DNA of 5,723 nt from CAYVFC01 sp964450715 (GTDB lineage Bacteria > Myxococcota_A > Polyangia > Polyangiales > JAFGIB01): assembly GCA_964450715.1 (NCBI GenBank), contig CAYVFC010000251.1, positions 1-5,723 of the forward strand. The letters run 5' to 3'. Every line of letters starts with the position of its first letter. Positions within the stretch are counted from its first letter, which is position 1. The notes under the pieces were generated by a model that did no database searches, was not told where the DNA came from, and saw only the letters and a list, made by a program, of their open reading frames with translations. This document shows, one piece after another, positions 1 through 5,618 of this stretch. Made by a program: the position numbers and the translations under genes.

Positions 1-1193
1 GTATCGGAAAATCTACCCCCAGACGGGATCATAACCTCCCGGTCACGGCACTAGATGGATCCTGCGCACCCAACACGGGGGCCGCGCAACTCAGCTGCAA
101 CCCGGAGTCCGGGCACCAGTCCGACTACTGCTTGTGCGTAGGTACCGGCGGCACAGGTGGTACCGGTGGCACGGGCGGTACGGGCGGTAGCGCCGGCACG
201 GGTGGCACCGGCGGCACAGGTGGTACCGGTGGCACGGGCGGCACGGGCGGCGTGCCGGGTGACTGTCCATTCGAGCTCGTCGGGTGGGCCACGCAAGGAC
301 CGGGGACTACCGGCGGCGGCAGTCTCACCCCGGTTGTGGTGACCTCCGCTTCCGAGCTTTCCGATGCTGCCGATGGCGACGAACCGCGCGTCATTCACCT
401 ATCCGGCACGGTGGACACTGGCAGCGACTCGATAACGATTGGCAGCAACAAGACCATTAGGGGGGTTGACAAGAATGCAACGATCTTCGGCGGTATTTCG
501 GTCAGGGGCAACAACGTTATCGTCCAGAATCTCACCGTGCAGGGGAAGGGCCAGGGCAATAGCCCGGACGATGCAATCAACTCCCACGGAGCGAGCAACC
601 TCTGGTTCGACCATCTGAACGTTCTGGATGGGGGCGACGGCATCATGGACCTGACCAATGGGTCGGACCGTGCCACCGTGTCCTGGTGCAAGTTCTGGTA
701 TACGGACCCCGACCATTCCCACCGGCTGGCGCTCCTGTTCGGCAATGGCTCGGAGAAGTGTGATGTGGACGGTGGCAAGCAGAACCACACCATCCACCAC
801 AACTGGTTTTCCGACCTGGTGAGGTCGAGGCAGCCGCGCCTGCTGTTTGGCAAGGGCCACGTCTTCAACAACTTCTACAACTCGCCGGGCAACAGCTACT
901 GCATCGGTTCCGGTTCGTGGGCGTCGATTCTCATCGAGAATAACTACTTCAAGGACGTGAGCGACCCGCACCGCTTCCAGGACGACCACCCTTCCTACAT
1001 CGTCGCGGAAGGCAATGAGTACGACAACACCTCGGGCAGCACGGATATCGGCCTCGGGGGCAGCGAAGGGCCGAGCAACGACTGTGAGACCGGTCTTGGA
1101 ACCCCCGGCCCCTGGACGCCGCCCTACTCGTATTCGCTGGATCCGGCGGGGTCCATCCCGGAGCTCGTGATGAAGTGCGCCGGACCGCAGTGA
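1..1193 (+). CDS. Secreted pectate lyase, polysaccharide lyase family 1 (5' end outside window)
   Basis: This enzyme should cleave polygalacturonate by Ca2+-dependent beta-elimination outside the cell. The reading frame (codons from base 3) is open to the left edge with no ATG or GTG in frame, so the true start and signal peptide lie upstream; the TTG at 132 is only the first possible internal start. About 396 residues are visible, numbered here from base 3. Residues 1-46 are a Cys-containing segment (four Cys), 47-85 a (Gly-Gly-Thr)n linker, and 86-396 the pectate lyase beta-helix. Seen motifs are WATQGPGTTGG (95 on), LWFDH ending at His204 (the family vWiDH motif), DGGDGIMDL (Ca2+-site region), NHTIHHNWF and RQPRLLFG (276 on), matching the catalytic RxPxxR motif except that the last Arg is Leu. 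TGA at 1191. Third-position GC is lower in the first ~50 bases, so the extreme 5' part is less certain. Family assignment is firm; exact substrate is inferred. Confidence 0.9.
   Translation, partial: IGKSTPRRDHNLPVTALDGSCAPNTGAAQLSCNPESGHQSDYCLCVGTGGTGGTGGTGGTGGSAGTGGTGGTGGTGGTGGTGGVPGDCPFELVGWATQGPGTTGGGSLTPVVVTSASELSDAADGDEPRVIHLSGTVDTGSDSITIGSNKTIRGVDKNATIFGGISVRGNNVIVQNLTVQGKGQGNSPDDAINSHGASNLWFDHLNVLDGGDGIMDLTNGSDRATVSWCKFWYTDPDHSHRLALLFGNGSEKCDVDGGKQNHTIHHNWFSDLVRSRQPRLLFGKGHVFNNFYNSPGNSYCIGSGSWASILIENNYFKDVSDPHRFQDDHPSYIVAEGNEYDNTSGSTDIGLGGSEGPSNDCETGLGTPGPWTPPYSYSLDPAGSIPELVMKCAGPQ
141..256 (+). repeat. (GGT)n linker-coding tandem repeat in pectate lyase gene
   Basis: Nine-base units of the type GGCACGGGC encode a flexible Gly-Gly-Thr linker. 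A higher-order duplication is visible: 144-187 and 207-250 match over 44 bp with one mismatch, an offset of 63 bp (21 codons), keeping the frame. Such tracts are prone to slippage and unequal exchange. The complementary strand reads as Pro-Val-Pro-Pro, which produces spurious antisense ORFs. Confidence 0.9.
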
Positions 1194-1266
1194 CCGCGCC
1201 GACAGATAGGATCGTGTCTCCCGGCAGCGCAGCAGTGACCCGGAGGGCCCTGTACGGGCTACTAAG

Positions 1267-1490
1267 GAGGCACCGCAAAATAAACGATACGGGACCGGGC
1301 GCGTCGGCGGAGCGCAATCGCGAGCGCGCCCGGAGGAAAAACCGCAGAGATCTCTCCCTGCGGTCGAGAGCGCTATTTCGAGGATTTTTCCGAGGACGCT
1401 GGGGTGATTCAACAGAATCGCCCCAGTTCTGGTGCCGCGAGCGCGCCCGCCCACGCGGCCGCAACCGGATCGTTTGTTTTGCGGTGCCTC
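1267..1490. mobile_element. MITE-like non-autonomous element with terminal inverted repeats
   Basis: The 224-bp segment has terminal inverted repeats of 22 bp with one mismatch (1267-1288 against 1469-1490), each starting GAGGCACCGCAAAA when read inward. It is flanked by CTAAG at 1262-1266 and 1491-1495, a direct repeat consistent with a 5-bp target duplication. A 3-bp TAA duplication (1263-1265, 1492-1494) around a 226-bp element starting GGAGGC fits equally well. It holds no ORF of its own and is full of smaller hairpins: GGGCGCG/CGCGCCC at 1297-1303 and 1325-1331, ACCGCAG/CTGCGGT at 1341-1347 and 1358-1364, GGAAAAA/TTTTTCC at 1335-1341 and 1385-1391, and a 10-bp stem at 1401-1424. It fills most of the gap between the pectate lyase stop and the next gene; the 70 bases before it hold nothing recognised. 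A TNA or CTNAG-like target would suit IS5-type elements, but the parent family is unknown. A structured regulatory RNA is the alternative. Confidence 0.7.
1401..1424. terminator. Strong hairpin inside the MITE-like element
   Basis: GGGGTGATTC (1401-1410) pairs with GAATCGCCCC (1415-1424) around an AACA loop: ten pairs, one of them G-T/G-U. No T-run follows, so a Rho-independent terminator is not certain. It could act as an RNA-processing or folding element of the insertion. Confidence 0.4.
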
Positions 1491-1508
1491 CTAAGATGAA
1501 GGCGACCG

Positions 1509-1515
1509 AAAGGAG
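1509..1515 (+). promoter_or_regulatory. Ribosome binding site of the beta-helix lipoprotein
   Basis: AAAGGAG lies six bases before ATG 1522 and fixes that start. It lies only 14 bp outside the right direct repeat (CTAAG, 1491-1495) of the MITE-like element, so any promoter for this gene must be inside the element or further upstream. Confidence 0.75.
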
Positions 1516-1521
1516 ATCGAT

Positions 1522-2925
1522 ATGCGACGATACCAGTTTCGATCTCTCATCTGCGCCGCTGTGGTCGGCGCCCTTTCCGCGTGCGAGGAGTCGAACCCGG
1601 CGGGCGCGACCAGTACGGCCAACGCGGGCTCGACCGGAGGCTGGCCAATGGCCGGGGGTGCTTCTGCCGGCGGAACCGGCGGAGCCGGAACCGGCGGCAC
1701 GGGCGGTATTGGCGGCACGGGAGGCACGGGCGGCACCGGCGGCACGGGTGGTACTGCAGGCATCGGAGGCACGGGCGGCACGGGCGGCGCTGCGGGTACG
1801 GGCGGCGCAGGCCAGGGAGGCAGTCTGCTGGCGGATGCCTACCCCTGCCCGGGCGACCCCGCGAGCTACAACGCCGTGGCCACCAAGAACGGGGACACCT
1901 GGACGGTGACCAACGGTGGTAGCATCGTCAGTAGCACCACCAGTATGCAGGCCGCCATCGAAGCGGCGCTCGGCAGTCTGAACGGCGGTCGCTCCGCCAA
2001 GGAGAGCGTCCTCGTGCAGGGCTCGGGCGACGTCAGCGGCAGCGCGCAATTACGCGTTCAGGGCAACACGATCCTCAATGTCTGCGGGACGATCAACGTA
2101 ACCAATGATGTGAGCGGCTCGGACCGCGCTCCCATCTACGCCCGCGGCACCTCGAACATCGACATCCCCAACGCGACGATTACCGGCTACGCGCAGTACG
2201 GCATGTTCTTCCGTGACGTGAGCAACCTGCACCTCGGTAACATCATGATCAACGGCACCGGTGGCCTGGGGATTCGCATCGACAGCAACGGAAGCTGGAA
2301 TCGGAACAATGCCAGCAACATCACCCTGGACCACGTGCACGTCGAGAACACCGGAGGTCACGGCGTCGAGTTATACGGCGCGGACGGCATCGACATCGGC
2401 ACCGTGGTGGCGCGACGCACGGGCGACTGCGGGCTCATCTTGAACAACTCGATCAACGCCGACATCGAGCTGGTCGACGCCGTTGACGCGGCCCACATCG
2501 GCACGGGCTACGCCGCGTTCCGGACCGCGAACACCAACGGGCGGTACGACGACGGGAGCTACCCCACCAACATATTACTGCACGAGCTGCGGGCGACCGG
2601 CGGAGGCCGAGGGTTCTTCTGCGTATCCGCGAGCGGTGGCGTACAGATCGACAACTTCGTCATCGATCACGTGGGCGGCAGCCCGGCGATCTTCATCGAG
2701 AACTGCTACAACGTGACGCTGGCCTCGCAGTCGGAGTCCGGACAGCTGATGGGTGGTCGCGCCTACATCGGCCACAACAGCGGCAACGGCGACCCGTCTC
2801 GCGACGTTACCTTCCAGAACATCATCCTGTCGGACGGCGCTTACGTAGAGCAGAACAGCGCTACCTGCGGCCTCAACAACACCGCGATCAACGTCACCGG
2901 TGGCAGCGTCGATATGTGCGACTAA
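1522..2925 (+). CDS. Lipoprotein with Gly-Thr linker and right-handed parallel beta-helix domain
   Basis: A 467-residue predicted lipoprotein. The signal peptide runs from MRRYQFR through a hydrophobic core to the lipobox LSAC, with the lipidated Cys at 21. Residues 22-44 are a short spacer, ~45-101 a Gly/Thr-rich linker, and 102-467 the exported domain. The domain shows repeating short strands typical of pectin-lyase-like right-handed beta-helices, rich in Asn, Gly, Ile and Val (for example GTSNIDIPNATITGYAQYGM, NASNITLDHVHVENTGGHGV, GVQIDNFVIDHVGGSPAIFI). Scattered Cys residues (PCPGD, LNVCGT, GDCGL, FFCVS, ENCYN, ATCGL, VDMCD) may form disulfides. The pectate lyase upstream and the shared linker suggest a role in binding or cutting plant polysaccharide, as lyase, hydrolase or epimerase. 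I cannot name a catalytic family: no vWiDH/RxPxxR or clear GH28 signature is seen. Start is supported by the RBS and lipobox. The fold is likely; the activity is unknown. Confidence 0.85.
   Translation: MRRYQFRSLICAAVVGALSACEESNPAGATSTANAGSTGGWPMAGGASAGGTGGAGTGGTGGIGGTGGTGGTGGTGGTAGIGGTGGTGGAAGTGGAGQGGSLLADAYPCPGDPASYNAVATKNGDTWTVTNGGSIVSSTTSMQAAIEAALGSLNGGRSAKESVLVQGSGDVSGSAQLRVQGNTILNVCGTINVTNDVSGSDRAPIYARGTSNIDIPNATITGYAQYGMFFRDVSNLHLGNIMINGTGGLGIRIDSNGSWNRNNASNITLDHVHVENTGGHGVELYGADGIDIGTVVARRTGDCGLILNNSINADIELVDAVDAAHIGTGYAAFRTANTNGRYDDGSYPTNILLHELRATGGGRGFFCVSASGGVQIDNFVIDHVGGSPAIFIENCYNVTLASQSESGQLMGGRAYIGHNSGNGDPSRDVTFQNIILSDGAYVEQNSATCGLNNTAINVTGGSVDMCD
1654..1824 (+). repeat. Gly/Thr-rich linker-coding tandem repeat in lipoprotein gene
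   Basis: Degenerate nine-base units (GGCACGGGC and variants) encode GGTGGIGGTGG-type sequence, occasionally interrupted by Ala, Ile or Gln. It is the same kind of linker, at DNA and protein level, as in the pectate lyase gene ~1.4 kb upstream, but less homogeneous. It separates the lipid anchor from the folded domain. Confidence 0.85.
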
Positions 2926-2942
2926 ACCCACCCCGCGCCGCT

Positions 2943-2970
2943 CGCCGGGATTAGTGCCGTATACCCGGCG
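2943..2970 (+). terminator. Possible terminator hairpin after the beta-helix lipoprotein
   Basis: CGCCGGG (2943-2949) pairs perfectly with CCCGGCG (2964-2970) around a 14-base loop, starting 17 bases after the stop codon. There is no T-tract after it, so termination may be weak or the stem may only protect the 3' end. Confidence 0.4.
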
Positions 2971-2976
2971 GTTCTG

Positions 2977-3018
2977 GGTGCTAAATCGCACCGCGTTACC
3001 TAAACCAAGGGTTACTAT
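2977..3018 (+). promoter_or_regulatory. Candidate promoter/operator of the AbiEi-type antitoxin gene
   Basis: TACTAT (3013-3018) is a plausible -10 box only seven bases before ATG 3025, so transcription could start at or next to the start codon (leaderless mRNA). No convincing -35 is seen. GGTGC/GCACC (2977-2981, 2988-2992) is a small inverted repeat, and GTTAC occurs twice, 16 bp apart (2995, 3011). AbiEi-type antitoxins of the AbiE family are known to repress their own promoters, so these are candidate operator half-sites. All of this is inference from position. Confidence 0.3.
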
Positions 3019-3024
3019 TTGTGC

Positions 3025-3606
3025 ATGGGTGGCTCCGCCAAGAAGCCAAACTGGGACCTCCTGTTTGAGACAGCGAGCACCCAGGAGGGCTACTTCACCA
3101 CCAGGCAAGCAGTCGAGGCCGGCTACTCGTCGCAGCTGCTGCTCAAGCACATCCGCGCGGGTCGCGTCACACGAACACGCCGGGGCATCTACCGGCTCGT
3201 CCACTTCCCAGCGGGCGAGAACGAAGAGCTGGTCGTTGCCTGGCTCTGGTCCGACAGGGCCGGCCTCGTCTCGCACCAGACCGCGTTGTCGCTCCACGGT
3301 CTTTCGGATGTACTCCCGGCGCACGTGCATCTGACCCTACCTTGCGCTTGGCGAAGACGCCGTTTCAGGGTTTCTGACGGTGTGGTGCTTCACCACGCGG
3401 ACGTGCCATCGTACGACCGGGCTTGGTTCGGGGCAGTGCCGATTACCAGCCCTCGCCGCACGCTGAACGACTGCGCTCACGAGGACCTGCCGCCCGATCT
3501 GGTGCGTCAAGCAGCACAGCAAGCCGTCCGACGGGGTCTTGTCACCAAGGCCGAGCTTGGCGACGTCGAAGAGTCTCTGCGAATTTTCGGAGGGCTCGGC
3601 ATATGA
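3025..3606 (+). CDS. AbiEi-type antitoxin / winged-helix transcriptional regulator
   Basis: A 193-residue protein resembling AbiEi-family antitoxins, which in AbiE systems counteract the AbiEii nucleotidyltransferase and repress their own operon. The N-terminal half (about residues 8-75) reads as the winged-helix AbiEi N-terminal domain: GYFTTRQAVEAGYSSQLLLK followed by RVTRTRRGIYRL, the usual helix-turn-helix and wing. The centre (VSHQTALSLHGLSD) and the later P-ITSPRRTLNDCA segment are typical of the C-terminal part. Length is normal and no frame damage is visible. Its last codons overlap the next gene by ATGA, as in coupled antitoxin-toxin operons. ATG 3025 is preferred because the homology starts just after it; TTG 3019 in the same frame, with a weak AAGG upstream, is the alternative. 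Its partner is broken, so it appears to be an orphan antitoxin or plain regulator. Confidence 0.8.
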   Translation: MGGSAKKPNWDLLFETASTQEGYFTTRQAVEAGYSSQLLLKHIRAGRVTRTRRGIYRLVHFPAGENEELVVAWLWSDRAGLVSHQTALSLHGLSDVLPAHVHLTLPCAWRRRRFRVSDGVVLHHADVPSYDRAWFGAVPITSPRRTLNDCAHEDLPPDLVRQAAQQAVRRGLVTKAELGDVEESLRIFGGLGI

Positions 3607-4130
3607 CGCCTCGTACCTACTCCTCAACCGCAGCTTTCAAGCAGGCGCTCGAACAGCGACTCCGCTAGGCAACGAAGACCGGCGCCGAGTTCGCCCGCAA
3701 GAGGCAGCTCCTCGTGTTCGACCGGTTCCTCGCACGTATCGGCGCCGCACTCGGAGATACCGCCACACTCAAAGGTGGGCTCGTGCTCGAAATTCGCCTT
3801 GAGCGGGCGCGCACTACGAAGGACATCGACCTGAGGCTGGTGGGCTCTCCCGACGACGTCCTGGCGAGGTTACAGGAGGCTGGCAGGATCTTCCCGACAT
3901 CGCTCTTCTGGCCACCGTGCGAGACATCGACGGTGCGACACTGCGAGCCGCCATCGATCAGACCTTCAAACACGGAGCCACGCATCCTGTACCAGCGTCG
4001 GTCCCCGTGCCCCCGGAAGTTTGGGCATCTGTATACGCGCGGGTCGCAGAGAGCGACGGGCTCAAGTGGCGAACGCTTGTCGAAGTCACCGAGGCCGTCC
4101 AGACGTTTCTGAATCCAGTGCTCATCGGCA
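3603..4130 (+). pseudogene. Broken AbiEii/AbiGii-type nucleotidyltransferase toxin gene
   Basis: The start ATG 3603 overlaps the antitoxin stop. The frame gives MTPRTYSSTAAFKQALEQRL, then an amber stop at 3666-3668; the same frame continues with recognisable sequence (TGAEFARKRQLLVFDRFLAR, LKGGLVLEIRLERARTTKDI) through LQEAGR at 3887. The KGG..L...R.T.DID pattern is the nucleotidyltransferase core of this family. From 3887 homology jumps to another frame: DLPDIALLATVRDID, then a C-terminal helical region ending near FLNPVLIG (about 4130). The jump implies that roughly 110-120 codons in the middle are deleted, including the later catalytic part with the conserved Lys/Glu segment usually written EKLHAY. 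Visible codons total about 175 against a usual 280-300. GTG 3714 could restart translation but would go out of frame at the junction. The deletion size is recalled from family length, not measured. The protein cannot be active as read. Confidence 0.8.
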
Positions 4131-4280
4131 CGACCATCACACGGGCCTACCGCATGAATCTTCAGTCGATCCGGGGGGGGAGCTCGTCATCGCGGTTTCA
4201 CGAGTATTCCGGGGAGGCCTTTACAATGGTCTATCGGTCTATGCGCGGTCCGCCGCTCGACTCAGTGCGAGCTTCACTCC

Positions 4281-4304
4281 CGGGGCTCCGGGGCTCCGGG
4301 GCTC
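4281..4304 (+). repeat. Three perfect tandem copies of CGGGGCTC
   Basis: An 8-bp unit repeats three times without a mismatch in the spacer between the toxin remnant and the Cys-rich lipoprotein. A run of eight G (4173-4180) lies 100 bp upstream. Both look like slippage products in non-coding DNA. Apart from these and the promoter elements, the 278-base spacer 4131-4408 holds nothing recognised. Confidence 0.8.
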
Positions 4305-4337
4305 GGGTTTCGTTTGGTACGGACCATCGAATGACGG

Positions 4338-4403
4338 CTGCCGATGAACGCGACAAACCGTATAGTCTGAAGAGACGACCCACCGAACGCTCCGGGTGGG
4401 AGG
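4338..4403 (+). promoter_or_regulatory. Candidate promoter, RBS and RBS-masking hairpin of the Cys-rich lipoprotein
   Basis: TATAGT (4361-4366) fits a -10 box; CTGCCG (4338-4343), 17 bases before it, is a weak -35. The RBS GGGAGG (4398-4403) lies five bases before ATG 4409. CCCACC (4379-4384) can pair with GGTGGG (4395-4400) around a 10-base loop, and this stem overlaps the first bases of the RBS, so translation could be limited by the fold. Confidence 0.4.
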
Positions 4404-4408
4404 GCGAG

Positions 4409-4969
4409 ATGGCTCGAATACCGGGGAAAATCGTACTATTACTAGTTACGTACGCGATTTCGGTCGGCTGCTGGGGCGGCACGGAGAGCCGGTTAGGAGG
4501 CGACGGGGGTTCGCAGTCACCGGTTTTCTCTGAGGAGCCGGCTTACCGGGTCTGTCAGGCCCACCTGGCCTGGGACAAGAACTGCGCCGCCTCGAAACCG
4601 CGGCCTCCGGAAGAGCCCTTCTGGGGAGAGAGCGAGTGCATGAACGGCCCCTGGCGCTACGTGCAGCAGCGCGTCATCGATGCGATGGTTGCGTGCTACG
4701 ACTCGCTTCCCTGCGAGTCTTCGGACGACGAGTGTACCAGCGCGGGGTTCGCGGCCATCGGTATCGAAACGGCGGCGGAGATGGAGGCGTACCTCGAGAG
4801 CGACCCTCTCGCACCGCGCTGCGGCCGGATCGTGGAGCAGTGCGCGAGCTTGAGCGGTGATAGCTGCTATCTCTTCGTGCTATCAACGCAAACCGGCCGA
4901 AACGCGGCGGCTTCCTGTCTCGACCTCGAGTGCGGCGAGATCGAGTCTTGTTTGGACGATCCCGGGTGA
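4409..4969 (+). CDS. Cys-rich putative lipoprotein of unknown function
   Basis: A 186-residue protein I do not recognise as a named family. The N-terminus MARIPGK is followed by a hydrophobic stretch (IVLLLVTYAIS) and SVGC, a weak lipobox with Cys21 as likely lipid site; residues 22-44 are Gly/Ser-rich. The rest carries twelve Cys (49, 59, 77, 96, 102, 109, 138, 145, 153, 170, 175, 181), an even number suited to six disulfides in the periplasm or on the cell surface. Conserved-looking pieces are HLAWDKNC, the acidic CESSDDEC, and an acidic tail. Small Cys-rich lipoproteins of unknown role are common in myxobacteria. The same frame is open upstream into the toxin remnant (3917 on), but the RBS, signal peptide and change of composition put the start at 4409. 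The stop TGA at 4967 lies about a dozen bases before the next gene remnant. It is unbroken between two pseudogenes. Confidence 0.7.
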   Translation: MARIPGKIVLLLVTYAISVGCWGGTESRLGGDGGSQSPVFSEEPAYRVCQAHLAWDKNCAASKPRPPEEPFWGESECMNGPWRYVQQRVIDAMVACYDSLPCESSDDECTSAGFAAIGIETAAEMEAYLESDPLAPRCGRIVEQCASLSGDSCYLFVLSTQTGRNAAASCLDLECGEIESCLDDPG

Positions 4970-4981
4970 GGTGTCGTACCC

Positions 4982-5384
4982 GTTGCGCTCGCGGGCGCGC
5001 TTTTCACCCGTACGCAGCAGCGGGTACTGGGTCTGCTCTTCGGTCAGCCGGAGAGGCGCTTTTACGCCACCGAGATCATCGGCCTGGTCGGTGCCAGGTC
5101 GGGAGCGGTGCAACGTGAGCTGGCTCGGTTGCGGCGAAGCGGGCTGGTCGTGGTGGACAGGGTCGGTACCCAGTAATTCTACCAGGCCAATCCTTCGTCT
5201 CCGATATTCGCGGAGCTGCAGGGTATCGTGCGCAAGACGGTCGGGCTGGCCGAACCACTACGCGAAGCTCTGGCACCGCTTGCAGAACAAATTCTATTAG
5301 CGTTTTTGTTCGGTTCGGTAGCCAAGAGGGAGGATACCTCGGTCAGCGATATCGATCTCATGGTTGTCAGCGATCAAGCTTTTA
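4982..5384 (+). pseudogene. Broken winged-helix / MNT-type nucleotidyltransferase gene
   Basis: Read in the frame of codon 4982 the sequence gives VALAGALFTRTQQRVLGLLF, then YATEIIGLVGARSGAVQREL and RLRRSGLVVVDRVGTQ, an ArsR-like winged helix. An in-frame TAA at 5174-5176 interrupts it, and the same frame continues with FYQANPSSPIFAELQGIVRK, a linker, and the nucleotidyltransferase core LFGSVAKREDTSVSDIDLMV. The core is the GS-x10-DxD signature of minimal (MNT) nucleotidyltransferases. Fusions of this wing-helix and MNT domain are common small regulator/toxin-like proteins of ~190-200 residues. No start codon is in frame between the upstream stop (4967) and 4982; GTG 4971 lies in another frame and would need a frameshift. 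The C-terminus is missing: after DQAFT the family pattern is lost and another gene's sequence starts. GTG 5228 could express a fragment, but it would read into nonsense. Confidence 0.8.
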
Positions 5385-5618
5385 CAGGGCTACGTGGACA
5401 CCGTGCTGTTCCGCGCCGTGGTGGAGCGCTACGAAGTCTCGCGGGTCGCGGCACTACGCTGGCTGGTTCGGCAGTGCCTGCGCAATCCGGCCGGCAGCTT
5501 CAGTGCCCTGCGGCTGTACCGTGAACTTGGTGCCTCTGCCGGGATCTCCCGGCACGCCACCCATGTAAGCGTTCGGCGATATCTGTTAGTTGTTAACGAT
5601 CGACGATATATGGTATAG
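5379..5618 (+). pseudogene. C-terminal remnant resembling DUF4143 AAA-type ATPase
   Basis: In a different frame from the preceding nucleotidyltransferase remnant, LLQGYVDTVLFRAVVERYEV followed by ALRWLVRQCLRNPAGSF and ALRLYRELGASAG matches, as I recall the family, the region after the ATPase core in DUF4143-type archaeal/bacterial AAA proteins (GYVDTVLxRDVVERH...LR.L.R....NP.G.FS). The N-terminal Walker A/B ATPase part is absent. The last ~25 residues, from ISRHATHV on, look unrelated and read into the operator repeats up to TAG 5616. The ATG at 5364 lies inside the other remnant and is probably accidental. The assignment rests on pattern memory and a short stretch. Confidence 0.55.

Noticed and set aside
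132..134. TTG at 132 as the pectate lyase start
   Set aside because: It lacks an RBS and would give a protein with no signal peptide, although the frame is open to the left edge with a Cys-containing segment.
141..256. CRISPR-like array
   Set aside because: Units are 9-bp contiguous coding repeats without spacers. The 27-28 bp spaced repeats at 5570-5667 were also rejected: their spacers are only ~11-12 bp and they overlap a promoter.
125..394. Antisense ORF coding Pro-Val-Pro-Pro repeats opposite the pectate lyase linker
   Set aside because: It is the complement of the Gly-Gly-Thr tract and has no start signal or family match; the same holds for 1491-1781 on the - strand.
399..1454. Long antisense ORFs (399-1454 and 949-2049)
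   Set aside because: They lie opposite well-supported genes, run straight through the inverted-repeat element and are rich in Arg/Ala, as expected of shadow frames in high-GC DNA.
1175..1909. + strand ORF overlapping the pectate lyase end, the MITE-like element and the lipoprotein start
   Set aside because: It has a biased Arg/Ala composition and overlaps two real genes and a repeat element; no domain is seen.
3603..4130. Functional AbiE toxin-antitoxin pair
   Set aside because: The toxin has an early stop and lacks the middle of its catalytic domain, so only the antitoxin can be complete.
3917..4969. One 350-residue protein spanning the toxin remnant and the Cys-rich lipoprotein
   Set aside because: The frame happens to be open, but the first part matches the AbiEii C-terminus and the last part has its own RBS and signal peptide; the middle (4131-4408) is low-complexity spacer.
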